Origin: Sphingomonadales bacterium
Lineage (GTDB): Bacteria; Pseudomonadota; Alphaproteobacteria; Sphingomonadales; Sphingomonadaceae
NCBI GenBank assembly: GCA_025352685.1
Contig: JANXSN010000007.1
Span: forward strand, 1 to 64,000
Reading direction: 5' to 3'
Length of the DNA: 64,000 bases
Shown: piece after piece, positions 8,719 through 17,765 of the stretch
Numbering within the stretch: the first letter of the stretch is position 1
Layout of the letters: the number at the start of each line of letters is the position of its first letter
Translations under genes and position numbers: made by a program
The notes under the pieces: model-generated
The model's database searches: none
Told to the model about the DNA's origin: nothing
Seen by the model: the letters and a program-made list of their open reading frames with translations, nothing else

Positions 8719-9650
8719 AGTCCGGCAATACCCGTGTCTTGGTTCTTGCGCTAGCCGCCAACCTGGGGATCGCCGTTGCCAAATTTGCTGCTGCTGCGAT
8801 AACCGGGTCGTCAGCGCTGCTTACCGAGGGCGTCCATAGCCTGGTAGATTCCACCAATCAGCTGCTGCTGATGTATGGCCAGAAACGCGCCGCCAAGCCC
8901 GCCGATGCAAGGCATCCGGCTGGCTATGGCCGCGAATTGTATTTCTGGAGTTTCGTCGTCGCGCTGCTCGTTTTCGCGCTCGGCGCAGGCGTCTCCGTGT
9001 ACGAGGGGATCCAACACGTGCTGGATCCCGAAAAAGCGGTTTCTCCGCTCATCGGCTACCTGGTCCTTGCCGTGGCCTTTGCCCTCGAGGGGGGATCGAC
9101 AGTCGCAGCGTTTCGCGAGTTCGATGCGGCGCGCGGCGGCAAATCCTGGTGGCGGGCGCTGATCGACACCAAGGATGCCACGACTGTTACCGTCTTGCTG
9201 GAAAACGGCGCTGCGATGGCTGGAATTCTCATCGCGGCGCTCGGGCTTGGGATCTCACAACTGAGCGGTGACGCGCGCTTCGACGGCATCGCTTCGATCT
9301 TTATCGGCATGTTGCTCGGTGTTGTTGCGGTTTTTCTAGCTCGTGAGGCCAAAGGGCTGCTGATCGGTGAAGCTGCCGACCCCGTGCTGGTCGAGGGCAT
9401 TCGGAGCGCAGCCTCCCGCACCGGTGTTATGGGCATCGGCGACATCATGACGATCCACAACGCGCCCGAGCAGGTCGTCGCGGCGCTCAACGTTGATTTC
9501 GACAACCGACTGACCGCAGGCGACGTCGAGCGTATCGTCGACGAGATCGAACGCGCGGTGCAGCAGCAATTCCCGAGCGTAACGCGGATCTACGTGCGCC
9601 CGCACGAGGACGCAGGGTTGAAGTTTGGACCACGCCGAGGGCTTGTTTGA
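8715..9650 (+). CDS. Cation diffusion facilitator (CDF) family transporter
   Basis: 311 aa from a GTG at 8715 that overlaps the gyrA stop by 4 nt (GTGA), implying translational coupling. About six hydrophobic helices lie between residues 8 and 215, followed by a cytoplasmic ferredoxin-like domain (about 225-300, GIGDIMTIHNAPEQVVAALNVDF). The metal-site signature of helix 2 is His41-Ser-Leu-Val-Asp45, and HPAGYGRE (67-74) is the conserved loop. Helix 5 carries DATTVTVLLENG. These proteins export Zn, Fe, Co or Mn in exchange for protons across the inner membrane. The metal cannot be assigned from sequence. Its coupling to gyrA looks positional rather than functional. Confidence 0.92.
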   Translation: MKSGNTRVLVLALAANLGIAVAKFAAAAITGSSALLTEGVHSLVDSTNQLLLMYGQKRAAKPADARHPAGYGRELYFWSFVVALLVFALGAGVSVYEGIQHVLDPEKAVSPLIGYLVLAVAFALEGGSTVAAFREFDAARGGKSWWRALIDTKDATTVTVLLENGAAMAGILIAALGLGISQLSGDARFDGIASIFIGMLLGVVAVFLAREAKGLLIGEAADPVLVEGIRSAASRTGVMGIGDIMTIHNAPEQVVAALNVDFDNRLTAGDVERIVDEIERAVQQQFPSVTRIYVRPHEDAGLKFGPRRGLV

Positions 9651-9651
9651 C

Positions 9652-9987
9652 ATGAATGACACCACGGCCTTCAAAATCCTGACCGCTGACGAATGGGAAA
9701 TATTTCAGGCCGATGGCGAGTTCATCGGCGCGCCGGTTGATCTGATCGACGGGTATATCCATCTTTCGACAGCAGCACAGCTTGACGGGACCATCGCGAA
9801 CCATTTTGCCGATCAAGTGCGACTCGTGATTGCCGAGATCGACCTCGCTTCCTTCGGCGACACGGTCCGCTGGGAAGTATCACGCGGCGGCGCGCTTTTT
9901 CCCCATTATTACGGCGTAGTGCCCCTGTCGGCCGTCCTGAGTGTGCGGACAACGCCTGACGCGATCAATGCCTGCCCGGCAAAATAG
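9652..9987 (+). CDS. DUF952 family protein
   Basis: 111 aa with ATG at 9652, one base after the CDF stop. It shows the family signature: FKILTADEWEIFQADGEF, then APVDLIDGYIHLSTAAQ, and SRGGALFPHYYG near the end. DUF952 proteins are small and cytoplasmic; their biochemical function is not established, although a fold related to ADP-ribosyl enzymes has been suggested. It is probably co-transcribed with gyrA and the CDF gene. Its last 79 bp run antisense to the 3' end of the lysoplasmalogenase gene. Confidence 0.85.
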   Translation: MNDTTAFKILTADEWEIFQADGEFIGAPVDLIDGYIHLSTAAQLDGTIANHFADQVRLVIAEIDLASFGDTVRWEVSRGGALFPHYYGVVPLSAVLSVRTTPDAINACPAK

Positions 9988-10580
9988 AGCGGCCAGATCA
10001 GGAGTTCCGGTGGCGACGACCGCGCGAGAGGCCCGATGCGCGCAAAGATCAGCAGGTCGGACGCCAGAAACATCATGGCGCCCATGCCGACGCGGGTGCG
10101 TGGAAATCGACTGGACCACGCACTTGCCGCCATGGCTGCTACAAGGAAGGTGTAAGCCGCGATCCCCACCGACTGCTGGAACGGTACCAGCGCTATCGCA
10201 ATAAAAACCGAAAGCGGCACGACGAGTACGGCCCCTAAGTGCTGGTTCAGCGTCAGACCTGGTCGCTGATTTCGCAAGTATAGCGCCAACGCAAGCACAT
10301 GGCCCGCCATGAATGCTAATGCCCCCGCTGTCAGCCCTGAGGTCTCGATCAGCACGTCGCCAAGCGCGCCGAGCGCCATGGCGCCAGCGATGAGCCAACC
10401 GTCAAACGACCGTGAAGCGCCTGCGCACCACGCTGCCAGCAACGCGACGCCAGCGCCCTTCCACGCGAATAAAAGCGGGCCGGCAATACCTGTATTTCTG
10501 ACAAAAAAATAAGTCAGACCCATGACGAGCGCGGCTGCATAAACCCCGCGCAATTTGCTAAACATGTCGCGGTCCCCCAT
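9909..10580 (-). CDS. Lysoplasmalogenase, YhhN/TMEM86 family
   Basis: 223 aa with ATG at 10580, 5 nt after AGGAG in minus-strand sense. A second Met at 10565 is possible. The protein is almost entirely hydrophobic, with about eight membrane helices. Family motifs are GALGDVLIE and ASDLLIFAR, each with a conserved Asp, and PLYFAGQALIASGV at the end. YhhN-type proteins hydrolyse the vinyl-ether bond of lysoplasmalogens or act on related lysolipids; the bacterial substrate is uncertain. The gene converges on, and overlaps, the DUF952 gene by 79 bp, and both C-termini are conserved family sequence, so the overlap appears real. Confidence 0.88.
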   Translation of the reverse strand: MGDRDMFSKLRGVYAAALVMGLTYFFVRNTGIAGPLLFAWKGAGVALLAAWCAGASRSFDGWLIAGAMALGALGDVLIETSGLTAGALAFMAGHVLALALYLRNQRPGLTLNQHLGAVLVVPLSVFIAIALVPFQQSVGIAAYTFLVAAMAASAWSSRFPRTRVGMGAMMFLASDLLIFARIGPLARSSPPELLIWPLYFAGQALIASGVVRTLRTADRGTTP

Positions 10581-10654
10581 CGCCTCTCCTGGCTTGGGTC
10601 TGCTCGAAACGCAACAGGCGACAAATGGCCAAAACTGGCCTAGGTGTCCCGTCG

Positions 10655-12397
10655 ATGACTTCCTTCACCACTGTTCCGTCGCTTCTCGGCGAAGCCCTCG
10701 CTGCGCATGGTTATACTGCGCCCACCCCCGTTCAAGCCGCTGTGCTCGAACCCGAAGCAGCGGGGCGCGACCTCATTGTCTCGGCGCAGACCGGTTCAGG
10801 TAAGACCGTAGCGTTTGGCCTCGCGATGGCCGCTGAGTTACTCGGCGAGGATGGAAAGGTACCCTTCACGCTGCCGCCCCTCGCTCTGCTGATCGCGCCG
10901 ACCCGCGAACTCGCGCTCCAGGTTAGCCGCGAGCTGATGTGGCTTTACGCCAAAACGGGGGCTCGGATCGCAACCTGTGTCGGCGGGATGGACGCGGGAA
11001 AGGAACGCCGTAATCTTCAGCATGGTGCTCATATCGTCGTCGGCACACCAGGTCGTCTGCGCGATCACCTCGAACGCGGCGCCCTCGACCTTTCGGGACT
11101 TCGGGTTGCCGTCCTCGACGAAGCCGACGAAATGCTCGACATGGGGTTTCGCGAAGATCTGGAACAGATCCTTGACGCAACACCAGGCCAGCGTCGAACG
11201 CTTCTATTTTCCGCCACGATACCCAAACCGATTGTTGCACTTGCCAAGAGATATCAGCGTGATGCGCTGCGTATCTCAACAGTGGGTGAGGATCGTGGAC
11301 ACGGAGATATCGCTTATCAGGCGGTCACTGTTGCCCCGTCCGACATTGAAAACGCGGTTGTGAACTTGCTGCGGTTTCACGAGGCGGATTCGGCCATGCT
11401 TTTCTGCGCAACCCGCGACAATGTGCGCCACCTGCATGCCAGCCTGATCGAGCGTGGATTTGCTGCTGTCGCATTATCAGGCGAGCATAGCCAGAACGAG
11501 CGCAATGCGGCGCTTCAGGCGCTGCGCGACCGCCGCGCCCGCGTTTGCGTCGCCACGGACGTCGCTGCTCGCGGTATTGATCTGCCGACATTGACACTTG
11601 TCATTCACGTCGAGATTCCCCGCGATCCAGATGCGCTACAGCATCGTTCGGGCCGGACCGGCCGCGCCGGGAAAAAGGGCACTGCTGTGCTGATCGTCCC
11701 CCATCCGCGACGCCGGCGCGTCGAGGCGATGCTGCGTGAAGCGCGCGTTACCGCCGACTGGATTTCGATGCCAACGCCCGAAGCGATTCGCGCGCAGGAC
11801 CACGAACGCCTGCTCACGGCGCTTCTGGAGCCCGTTGAAACCGACGACGAAGACAAGGCATTGGCCGCCCGTCTGCTTGCCGAACGCACCCCCGAGGACA
11901 TTGCAGCCGCACTCGTCCGGATGCACCGTGCCAAGATGCCCGAGGCCGAGGAACTGCTCGACGCCAGCGCGCGCCCTGCCCGTCCCGATGGCCCACGGCC
12001 CGGATTCGAAGACACAGTCTGGTTCAAGATGGACTGTGGCCGCCGCCATAATGCCGATCCGCGCTGGATCCTGCCCCTGCTTTGCCGCCGCGGTCATATC
12101 ACGCGCGGCGAAATCGGGGCAATCCGAATCAGCGCAACTGAAACCTTTTTCCAAGTTACCCGAGCATCGGCTGACCGATTTGCCGACGCGCTCAAGCGGA
12201 CCAAGGGCACCGAAGGCGAAGACGGCATCCACATCGCGCCGCATCACGGCGAGAGCCCCGACGCGCATCAGTCGCGCGGCCCCGTGCGTAACGGCCCGAA
12301 CCGTCCCGCACCGAACCGACCGGTGCCCCATCGCGGTGCTCCCGGCGGCGCGGGCAAACCGCCCTATCGAGCCAAACCGAACCGGGCGCCGCGCTAA
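10655..12397 (+). CDS. DEAD-box ATP-dependent RNA helicase (DeaD/DbpA-like)
   Basis: 580 aa from ATG 10655 (MTSFTTVPSLLGEAL, the usual family start); ATG 10625 would add ten residues. Visible helicase motifs, in order, are the Q-motif YTAPTPVQ, Walker A AQTGSGKT (44-51), PTRELALQ, TPGR, DEAD in VLDEADEMLD, SAT, VATDVAARGID and HRSGRTGRAG. After the two RecA domains comes a DbpA/CsdA-type RNA-binding domain (about 440-505, ending FFQVTRASADRFADAL) and a basic Pro/Asn/Arg-rich tail. Such helicases remodel rRNA during ribosome assembly or structured mRNA in the cold. The gene starts a plus-strand run with the UPF0178 gene and trmFO, 5 bp separating it from the next. Confidence 0.95.
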   Translation: MTSFTTVPSLLGEALAAHGYTAPTPVQAAVLEPEAAGRDLIVSAQTGSGKTVAFGLAMAAELLGEDGKVPFTLPPLALLIAPTRELALQVSRELMWLYAKTGARIATCVGGMDAGKERRNLQHGAHIVVGTPGRLRDHLERGALDLSGLRVAVLDEADEMLDMGFREDLEQILDATPGQRRTLLFSATIPKPIVALAKRYQRDALRISTVGEDRGHGDIAYQAVTVAPSDIENAVVNLLRFHEADSAMLFCATRDNVRHLHASLIERGFAAVALSGEHSQNERNAALQALRDRRARVCVATDVAARGIDLPTLTLVIHVEIPRDPDALQHRSGRTGRAGKKGTAVLIVPHPRRRRVEAMLREARVTADWISMPTPEAIRAQDHERLLTALLEPVETDDEDKALAARLLAERTPEDIAAALVRMHRAKMPEAEELLDASARPARPDGPRPGFEDTVWFKMDCGRRHNADPRWILPLLCRRGHITRGEIGAIRISATETFFQVTRASADRFADALKRTKGTEGEDGIHIAPHHGESPDAHQSRGPVRNGPNRPAPNRPVPHRGAPGGAGKPPYRAKPNRAPR

Positions 12398-12402
12398 CTC
12401 TC

Positions 12403-12861
12403 GTGTCAGTCCAAATTCTTGTCGACGCGGACGCCTGCCCGGTAAAAGATGAAATCTACAAGGTCGCCCTTCGCCACGGTGAGCCGGTCAAGATCGTCAG
12501 TAACAGCGCGTTCCGCGTCATGATCCACCCGCTGATCGAACGCGTCGTCGTCGGCAGCGGATTTGACGAGGCCGACGATTGGATTGCTGAACGTGCGAAC
12601 GCGGCAAGCGTCGTCATCACTGCCGACATCCTGCTCGCCGACCGCTGCGTCAAGGCAGGTGCAACTGTGATCGCCCACACCGGAAAATTCTTTACTGCCA
12701 GCTCGATAGGGGGTGCCGTTGCTACCCGTTCAATCATGGCCGACCTGAGGGCGGGAGGCGTCGTCGTGGGCGGGCCTGCGCCCTTTGCGAAGACGGATCG
12801 GTCGAGGTTCCTGGGTGCGCTCGATGCTGCGCTGGTGAAGTTGAAACGGAACCTGGCATGA
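12403..12861 (+). CDS. UPF0178 (YaiI/YqxD, DUF188) family protein
   Basis: 152 aa with GTG at 12403, five bases after the helicase stop. The N-terminus [18 protein letters not shown] is the family signature with paired Asp residues, followed by VVSNS-like and [11 protein letters not shown] segments and a GKFFT motif. The fold is PIN/NYN-nuclease-like, so acidic residues may bind metal, but no activity has been established. Its position after an RNA helicase and before the tRNA-modifying trmFO is compatible with an RNA role; that is only contextual inference. Confidence 0.9.
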   Translation: MSVQILVDADACPVKDEIYKVALRHGEPVKIVSNSAFRVMIHPLIERVVVGSGFDEADDWIAERANAASVVITADILLADRCVKAGATVIAHTGKFFTASSIGGAVATRSIMADLRAGGVVVGGPAPFAKTDRSRFLGALDAALVKLKRNLA

Positions 12862-12907
12862 CCAAACTAGTCTCGCTCCGCGCAGTCCGCCCCGCTATGG
12901 CCCACTC

Positions 12908-14281
12908 ATGACTTACGACATTCACATCATCGGCGGCGGCATGGCAGGATCGGAGGCGGCGTGGCAGCTAGCCGAGGCGGGTCAACGCGTCCGCCTCTCC
13001 GAAATGCGCGGGGGCGGTCATTTCACGGCGGCACACCGGACCGATGGGCTCGCGGAGCTGGTCTGCTCGAATTCCTTTCGATCGGACGATGCGCAATCCA
13101 ATGCCGTCGGTCTGTTGCATCAAGAGATGCGAACACTTGGTTCGCTCATCATGCGCGAGGCAGACAAACACCGTGTACCCGCCGGGTCCGCGCTGGCCGT
13201 GGACCGCGAAGCCTTCTCGCAAAGCGTGACGAGCGCGGTCGCCTCGCATCCCAACATCAAGTTAGTCCGCGAAAGGGTCGATCACCTGCCTTCAGGCGCG
13301 TCGATCATTGCGACGGGACCGTTGACGGCACCGCTACTCGCGACAGAAATCGGTGCGGAGACAGGCGAGGACGGCCTCGCCTTCTTCGACGCGTTGGCCC
13401 CGATCGTTTACGGGGATAGCATCGATATGGATGTCGCCTGGAAGGCGTCGCGCTGGGACAAGGGCAGCCCGAACGGCGATGGCGCGGATTACATCAACTG
13501 CCCGATGACCAAGGCCGAGTATCTTGCGTTTCACGGGGCTCTCATCGCGGGCGAAAAAACCGAATTCAAGGAATGGGAGTCCGATACGCCTTATTTCGAG
13601 GGGTGTATGCCGATCGAAGTGATGGCCGAGCGCGGCGTCGACACGCTGCTGTTCGGCCCCATGAAGCCAGTCGGCCTCGACAATCCGAGAACGGGCCATT
13701 GGCCGTGGGCCGTTGTGCAGCTTCGTCAAGACAATGCACTTGGCACTTTGTGGAATATCGTGGGCTTTCAGACCAAGCTGAAACACGCCGAGCAGGTGCG
13801 GGTGTTCCGGATGATCCCGGGCCTGCAGAACGCCGAGTTTGCACGCCTAGGCGGCTTGCACCGCAATACGTTCATAAAATCTCCCCTGCTGCTCGACCCG
13901 ACACTCAGGCTGAAGTCCGCGCCGCACATCCGGTTTGCCGGCCAGATCACGGGCTGCGAAGGCTATCTGGAAAGTGCTGCCATTGGCTTGCTGGCAGGGC
14001 GCTTCGCCGCCGCCGATCTCAGGAGTGACGTCATTGCGCCGCCACCGCCAACGACTGCGTTTGGCGCACTCCTCGCGCACATCACTGGCGGTGCCAGTAC
14101 CAGCACCTATCAACCGATGAACGTGAATTTCGGCCTGTTCCCGCCGCTCGACATCGCCGGCAAGTCCAAGAAGGCCGACCGCAAGCGGATGTATTCAGCT
14201 CGTGCGCACGACGATCTCGCCGGATGGGTCACGACGCTGCCCCCCCTTCCCCAGATGGCGTTGCCAACGCAACGTACTTAG
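12908..14281 (+). CDS. trmFO: Methylenetetrahydrofolate--tRNA-(uracil-5-)-methyltransferase TrmFO
   Basis: 457 aa, standard family length. TrmFO makes ribothymidine at tRNA position 54, taking the carbon from 5,10-methylene-THF and reducing it with FAD/NAD(P)H, unlike SAM-dependent TrmA. The FAD-binding loop is [10 protein letters not shown] (9-18). The catalytic cysteine of LVCSNSFR is Cys53, exactly the conserved position. The C-terminal half includes [20 protein letters not shown] and [12 protein letters not shown], also family signatures. It follows the UPF0178 gene by 46 bp, likely in the same transcript. TrmFO is the expected enzyme in most alphaproteobacteria. Confidence 0.97.
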   Translation: MTYDIHIIGGGMAGSEAAWQLAEAGQRVRLSEMRGGGHFTAAHRTDGLAELVCSNSFRSDDAQSNAVGLLHQEMRTLGSLIMREADKHRVPAGSALAVDREAFSQSVTSAVASHPNIKLVRERVDHLPSGASIIATGPLTAPLLATEIGAETGEDGLAFFDALAPIVYGDSIDMDVAWKASRWDKGSPNGDGADYINCPMTKAEYLAFHGALIAGEKTEFKEWESDTPYFEGCMPIEVMAERGVDTLLFGPMKPVGLDNPRTGHWPWAVVQLRQDNALGTLWNIVGFQTKLKHAEQVRVFRMIPGLQNAEFARLGGLHRNTFIKSPLLLDPTLRLKSAPHIRFAGQITGCEGYLESAAIGLLAGRFAAADLRSDVIAPPPPTTAFGALLAHITGGASTSTYQPMNVNFGLFPPLDIAGKSKKADRKRMYSARAHDDLAGWVTTLPPLPQMALPTQRT

Positions 14282-14457
14282 GTGCTCTGCGGGCGCATTC
14301 GACAGCATTGGCCGACGACTGGAGCATTTTGCGCATAAAAATGCGGAAGACGAGAACAGCACGCCCCAAGCCCGTGCAGCAACGCTGTTTGCAAAAAACT
14401 GTCCAACTCGACCCGCAATCGTTGAGATCACCATGCGCATACGGGTCGTGGCAGTCG

Positions 14458-15069
14458 CTACGCAATACTGCGCAACAGTCTCCACGGGGTTCGGGCCATG
14501 CGCCTTCCAGCCACGATATCGTTTCGCACCAGTCGAACAAGAATGCGCAGCGGTCGTGGCGTCTTTTGAAGATCTGCCGCTGACAGGTGAACCCGCGCCA
14601 TTTCGAGCGCGCGGGCCGACGTTCCGGGGTCCGAACATCGCAGACCGAAATCAGCAAGCGCCCAAGCCGCTCCGCTCGACTCGGGGCACACTCCCATCAG
14701 CAACCGCGCCGACAGCGCAAATAACTGACCGCCGCGAAAGGCAGCATAGCGCGCCAATTGATCGTCACCCAACGGCAGCGGCTCCAGCAACTCCTCCCAC
14801 CCATCGATGACGATGCCCAGAGCCCGCGCGTCGATCCCGGCAGTCCTGAGTGACGTCATGGCCTCCAGCACGGGATGACCGCGCGCTCCCGTTTCCAAAG
14901 CCTCGCGCCACCACAACAGCCGCATCTGCCCGAGCGGCGGCTGCGTCGTGGAAGCAACCAGCTGCCCCAATTGCTCGTCGAGAGCCCACAACGCCGCCAC
15001 ACCGTCGCGCTGTGCGGCTGGCACATGGTCGAGAGCAAAGGAGCGATCGGGGTCTGATAACACGGTCAC
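14458..15069 (-). CDS. Squalene/phytoene synthase-like protein, short (NDUFAF6-like)
   Basis: 203 aa with GTG at 15069. The segment QMRLLWWREALETG matches the conserved RLxWWRxAL of the squalene/phytoene synthase fold, with helical YAAFRGGQLFALSARLLMG after it. It is shorter than real synthases (about 280 aa or more), and I do not see the paired DxxxD diphosphate-binding motifs that prenyl condensation requires. It therefore resembles the non-catalytic NDUFAF6 group linked to complex I assembly in mitochondria more than a carotenoid or hopanoid enzyme. It is convergent with trmFO, from which 176 bp of unassigned sequence separates it. Confidence 0.7.
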   Translation of the reverse strand: MTVLSDPDRSFALDHVPAAQRDGVAALWALDEQLGQLVASTTQPPLGQMRLLWWREALETGARGHPVLEAMTSLRTAGIDARALGIVIDGWEELLEPLPLGDDQLARYAAFRGGQLFALSARLLMGVCPESSGAAWALADFGLRCSDPGTSARALEMARVHLSAADLQKTPRPLRILVRLVRNDIVAGRRMARTPWRLLRSIA

Positions 15070-15177
15070 GAAATGACAGAAGGCAAATAGGCGATTAACC
15101 GTTTCGCTTCAGTTGTTCTTTGCCCTGATCGCTGCATATGACGCCAAATATGGGTGGACACGGTTGGGCTTCGGGAC

Positions 15178-17166
15178 ATGAAACTCTTTTCAGCGGCGCA
15201 GGACACAGCGAGCGAATACAGCGGGATATTGTCCCGCCTGCGCCGCAACACAAGCGGCAACACCCTCGCAATGATCGCTATGGCGACCATTCCTCTGGTG
15301 GGTATGGTCGGCTCTGCTGTCGACATGGGGCGGTCGTACCTGATCAAGTCGCGCCTGCAACAGGCCTGTGATGCGGGCGCGCTCGCGACCCGGCGTTCGA
15401 TGAGCGGCACGGTGATCGATACGAACTCGGCGGCGCAGGGCGTCAAGTTTTTCAACATCAACTTCGCCGCGAACACTTCCGGATCGACGAACGTGTCATT
15501 CACGACCGCGTCAACTGCCGACGGGCAGGTTGCCGGCACCGCCACGGCACGCATTCCGATGACGATCACCAAAATCTTCGGCAATGATTATGTGGATTTG
15601 AGCCTGCAGTGCAACGCACGGCTGGAGATCTCCAACACAGACGTCATGTTTGTCCTCGATACGACCGGATCAATGCTCGATTGCCCAGACGACTCGTCTT
15701 GCAATGGCAACGTGAACTCGAAAATTGCCGGGGTGCGCAGTGCCGTGGTCAATTTCTACGACACGATCAACAATTCGACGACGAGCACTGCTCGCTTTCG
15801 GCTAGGCTTCGTTCCCTATTCGTCGGCGGTCAACGTGGGTATCGATCCGTTCACCAGCAGCAATATCCTGCCAATCAACTGGATGGTCAGCAATTGGACG
15901 TATCAGTCGCGCATCGCCAACATGACGACGCCAGGATGGCACCCGACGACAAGTTACAGTGGCTGGACCAACCAGACCTATGGTTCGCCGATCAGCGACA
16001 GCAGCTGTACGAACTACGGCAACAACGTCGCATTTTCCGGATTCAACCCAAGTCCGACGGGCAATCCCACGGTGCCCACGAGCGACGTGTTCCAATCGGG
16101 TCAGCCGTCAACGGTCAATCAAACATTCTACCAGCGGGTGTCGAGTTCCTATGGCGGGCTTCAAACTTGCACGCGCCAGTATCGCACTGCGACGACGAGC
16201 TATGCACAAAGCAGCCGGTTTTCGTTTACGAGCTGGAGCTACATGCCCGTAAGCTATGACGTGTCGAGTTTCAAAAGTGGCACGTCAGTGAATGTCTACA
16301 CGAGCAGTAACGTTCCGGCGGGATCGGTATCAGCTTCGGGCGCTTACAATATGGCTGATCTCGTGAATTCTCCAGGCTCGACTGTTACGGGGTCGGCGTC
16401 GGCTTATAACGGCTGCGTTGAAGAGCGCGACACCGTACCCAACACCACGTTCCCGACTATCCCTCCAGGCGCGTACGATCTCGACATCCTGACTGTACCG
16501 TCGAGCACGGCGACCAGCTGGCGTCCGATGTGGGCCGATCTGATGTACGACCGAAACGGGCTTGGCAACGAGACCAATGTCGGAACGTCGCGATCTCCGC
16601 TCAGCATTTCGCTTCCTTCGGTATATTCGACGTGTCCGGCGGCCGCCAGCAAATTGGCAGTGCGGGCACACAGCGACGTGCAGAATTACGTCAACACCCT
16701 TGCGCCCGGCGGCGGTACCTATCACGACGTCGGGATGGCATGGGGCGCGCGGATGATCTCCCCGACCGGCATATGGGCTAGCGAAAACACGACCGCGCCT
16801 AATGGTCAGCCGATCAGCCGTCATATCATCTTCATGACCGACGGCATCATGTCGCCAGACGCTTTGATCTATGGAGCCCACGCCTATGAGACCCTCGATC
16901 GTCGCGTCATGGCGTCGACGGCGCCAACCTCAGGCCCAAGCGGCAATATGGCGCCTGTCCACACCGAGCGCTTTCTGGCGCTTTGCCGAGCCGCACAGGC
17001 AAACAACATAACCGTCTGGACAGTAGCGTTCGGCACCCAAAACCCTCCGACGCTGGTCAGCTGCGCAAGCCCGGGCAAGTCGTTCATCGCAACCAACACA
17101 GCCCAGCTTCAGGCACAATTCCAGTCGATCGCCTCGCAGATCGCAGCGCTAAGGATTTCCAAGTGA
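15178..17166 (+). CDS. TadG-like protein with von Willebrand factor A domain
   Basis: 662 aa with ATG at 15178 (MKLFSAAQDT); an upstream in-frame ATG at 15154 is possible. Residues 21-75 are the TadE/TadG-type N-terminus: a basic stretch, GNTLAMIAMATIPLVGMVG membrane helix and a coiled region (IKSRLQQACDAGALA). A vWA domain begins at about 152, with MIDAS residues in VLDTTGSM (Asp161-Ser165) and a later MTDG near 553. Between these is a long Ser/Thr/Asn/Tyr-rich insertion of over 300 residues. TadG-like proteins are minor components of Flp/Tad pili, exposed outside the inner membrane. It overlaps the next gene by 4 nt (GTGA). Confidence 0.85.
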   Translation: MKLFSAAQDTASEYSGILSRLRRNTSGNTLAMIAMATIPLVGMVGSAVDMGRSYLIKSRLQQACDAGALATRRSMSGTVIDTNSAAQGVKFFNINFAANTSGSTNVSFTTASTADGQVAGTATARIPMTITKIFGNDYVDLSLQCNARLEISNTDVMFVLDTTGSMLDCPDDSSCNGNVNSKIAGVRSAVVNFYDTINNSTTSTARFRLGFVPYSSAVNVGIDPFTSSNILPINWMVSNWTYQSRIANMTTPGWHPTTSYSGWTNQTYGSPISDSSCTNYGNNVAFSGFNPSPTGNPTVPTSDVFQSGQPSTVNQTFYQRVSSSYGGLQTCTRQYRTATTSYAQSSRFSFTSWSYMPVSYDVSSFKSGTSVNVYTSSNVPAGSVSASGAYNMADLVNSPGSTVTGSASAYNGCVEERDTVPNTTFPTIPPGAYDLDILTVPSSTATSWRPMWADLMYDRNGLGNETNVGTSRSPLSISLPSVYSTCPAAASKLAVRAHSDVQNYVNTLAPGGGTYHDVGMAWGARMISPTGIWASENTTAPNGQPISRHIIFMTDGIMSPDALIYGAHAYETLDRRVMASTAPTSGPSGNMAPVHTERFLALCRAAQANNITVWTVAFGTQNPPTLVSCASPGKSFIATNTAQLQAQFQSIASQIAALRISK

Positions 17167-17765
17167 TCCGGCGGCTGATCAAGCGGCTCCGACGCAGTCG
17201 GCGGGGCTCGACGCTCATCGAATTCGCAATGGTCGCGCCAGTTCTGATGGTCGTCATTATGGGGCTGCTCGACATGACCTATCGGCTGTACGCCAAGTCG
17301 ATGCTGGAAGGGGCGGTACAAAAAGCCGCGCGCGATTCAACGCTGGAGAGCGGCGCCACTGGAGCCGCGAACGCCACGATCGACGGCAACGTAAAAACAA
17401 CGTTTGAAAGCGTGAACGGCAGCGTCACCGACAGCAGCTTTACCTTCACGCGTCGGAACTTTTCCACCTTCACAAGCGCCGGCGCGATGGAACCATCGAC
17501 CGGTCCAGGCGGTCAGTGCGCGCTAGGATATACCTATGTCGATATCAACAACAACAACAGCTGGGACGACGGAGGCATCGATGGGCAGGGCGGCGCGAAC
17601 GATGCGACACTGTACACTGTACAGGTGAACTACAAATCACTGTTTCCGATCAACGCGCTATTCGGTGGACCGGCAACCCAGACCATCCGTTCGACAACCG
17701 TGCTCCGCAACCAGCCGTACGGCAACCAGGCGACACGCGCGGCGGGTCCGACGAGGAATTGTTAA
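17163..17765 (+). CDS. TadE-family pseudopilin-like protein
   Basis: 200 aa from GTG at 17163, overlapping the TadG stop. The N-terminus has a basic leader RRLIKRLRRSRRG followed by STLIEFAMVAPVLMVVIMGLLD, the TadE signature with Glu five residues after Gly as in processed pseudopilins. The rest is a Thr/Ser/Asn-rich extracytoplasmic domain with a possible Asp/Asn-rich Ca-binding loop (VDINNNNSWDDG). TadE proteins are minor pilins cleaved by the TadV prepilin peptidase. No peptidase or TadA ATPase is in the window, so the machine must be encoded elsewhere. Confidence 0.85.
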   Translation: MIRRLIKRLRRSRRGSTLIEFAMVAPVLMVVIMGLLDMTYRLYAKSMLEGAVQKAARDSTLESGATGAANATIDGNVKTTFESVNGSVTDSSFTFTRRNFSTFTSAGAMEPSTGPGGQCALGYTYVDINNNNSWDDGGIDGQGGANDATLYTVQVNYKSLFPINALFGGPATQTIRSTTVLRNQPYGNQATRAAGPTRNC

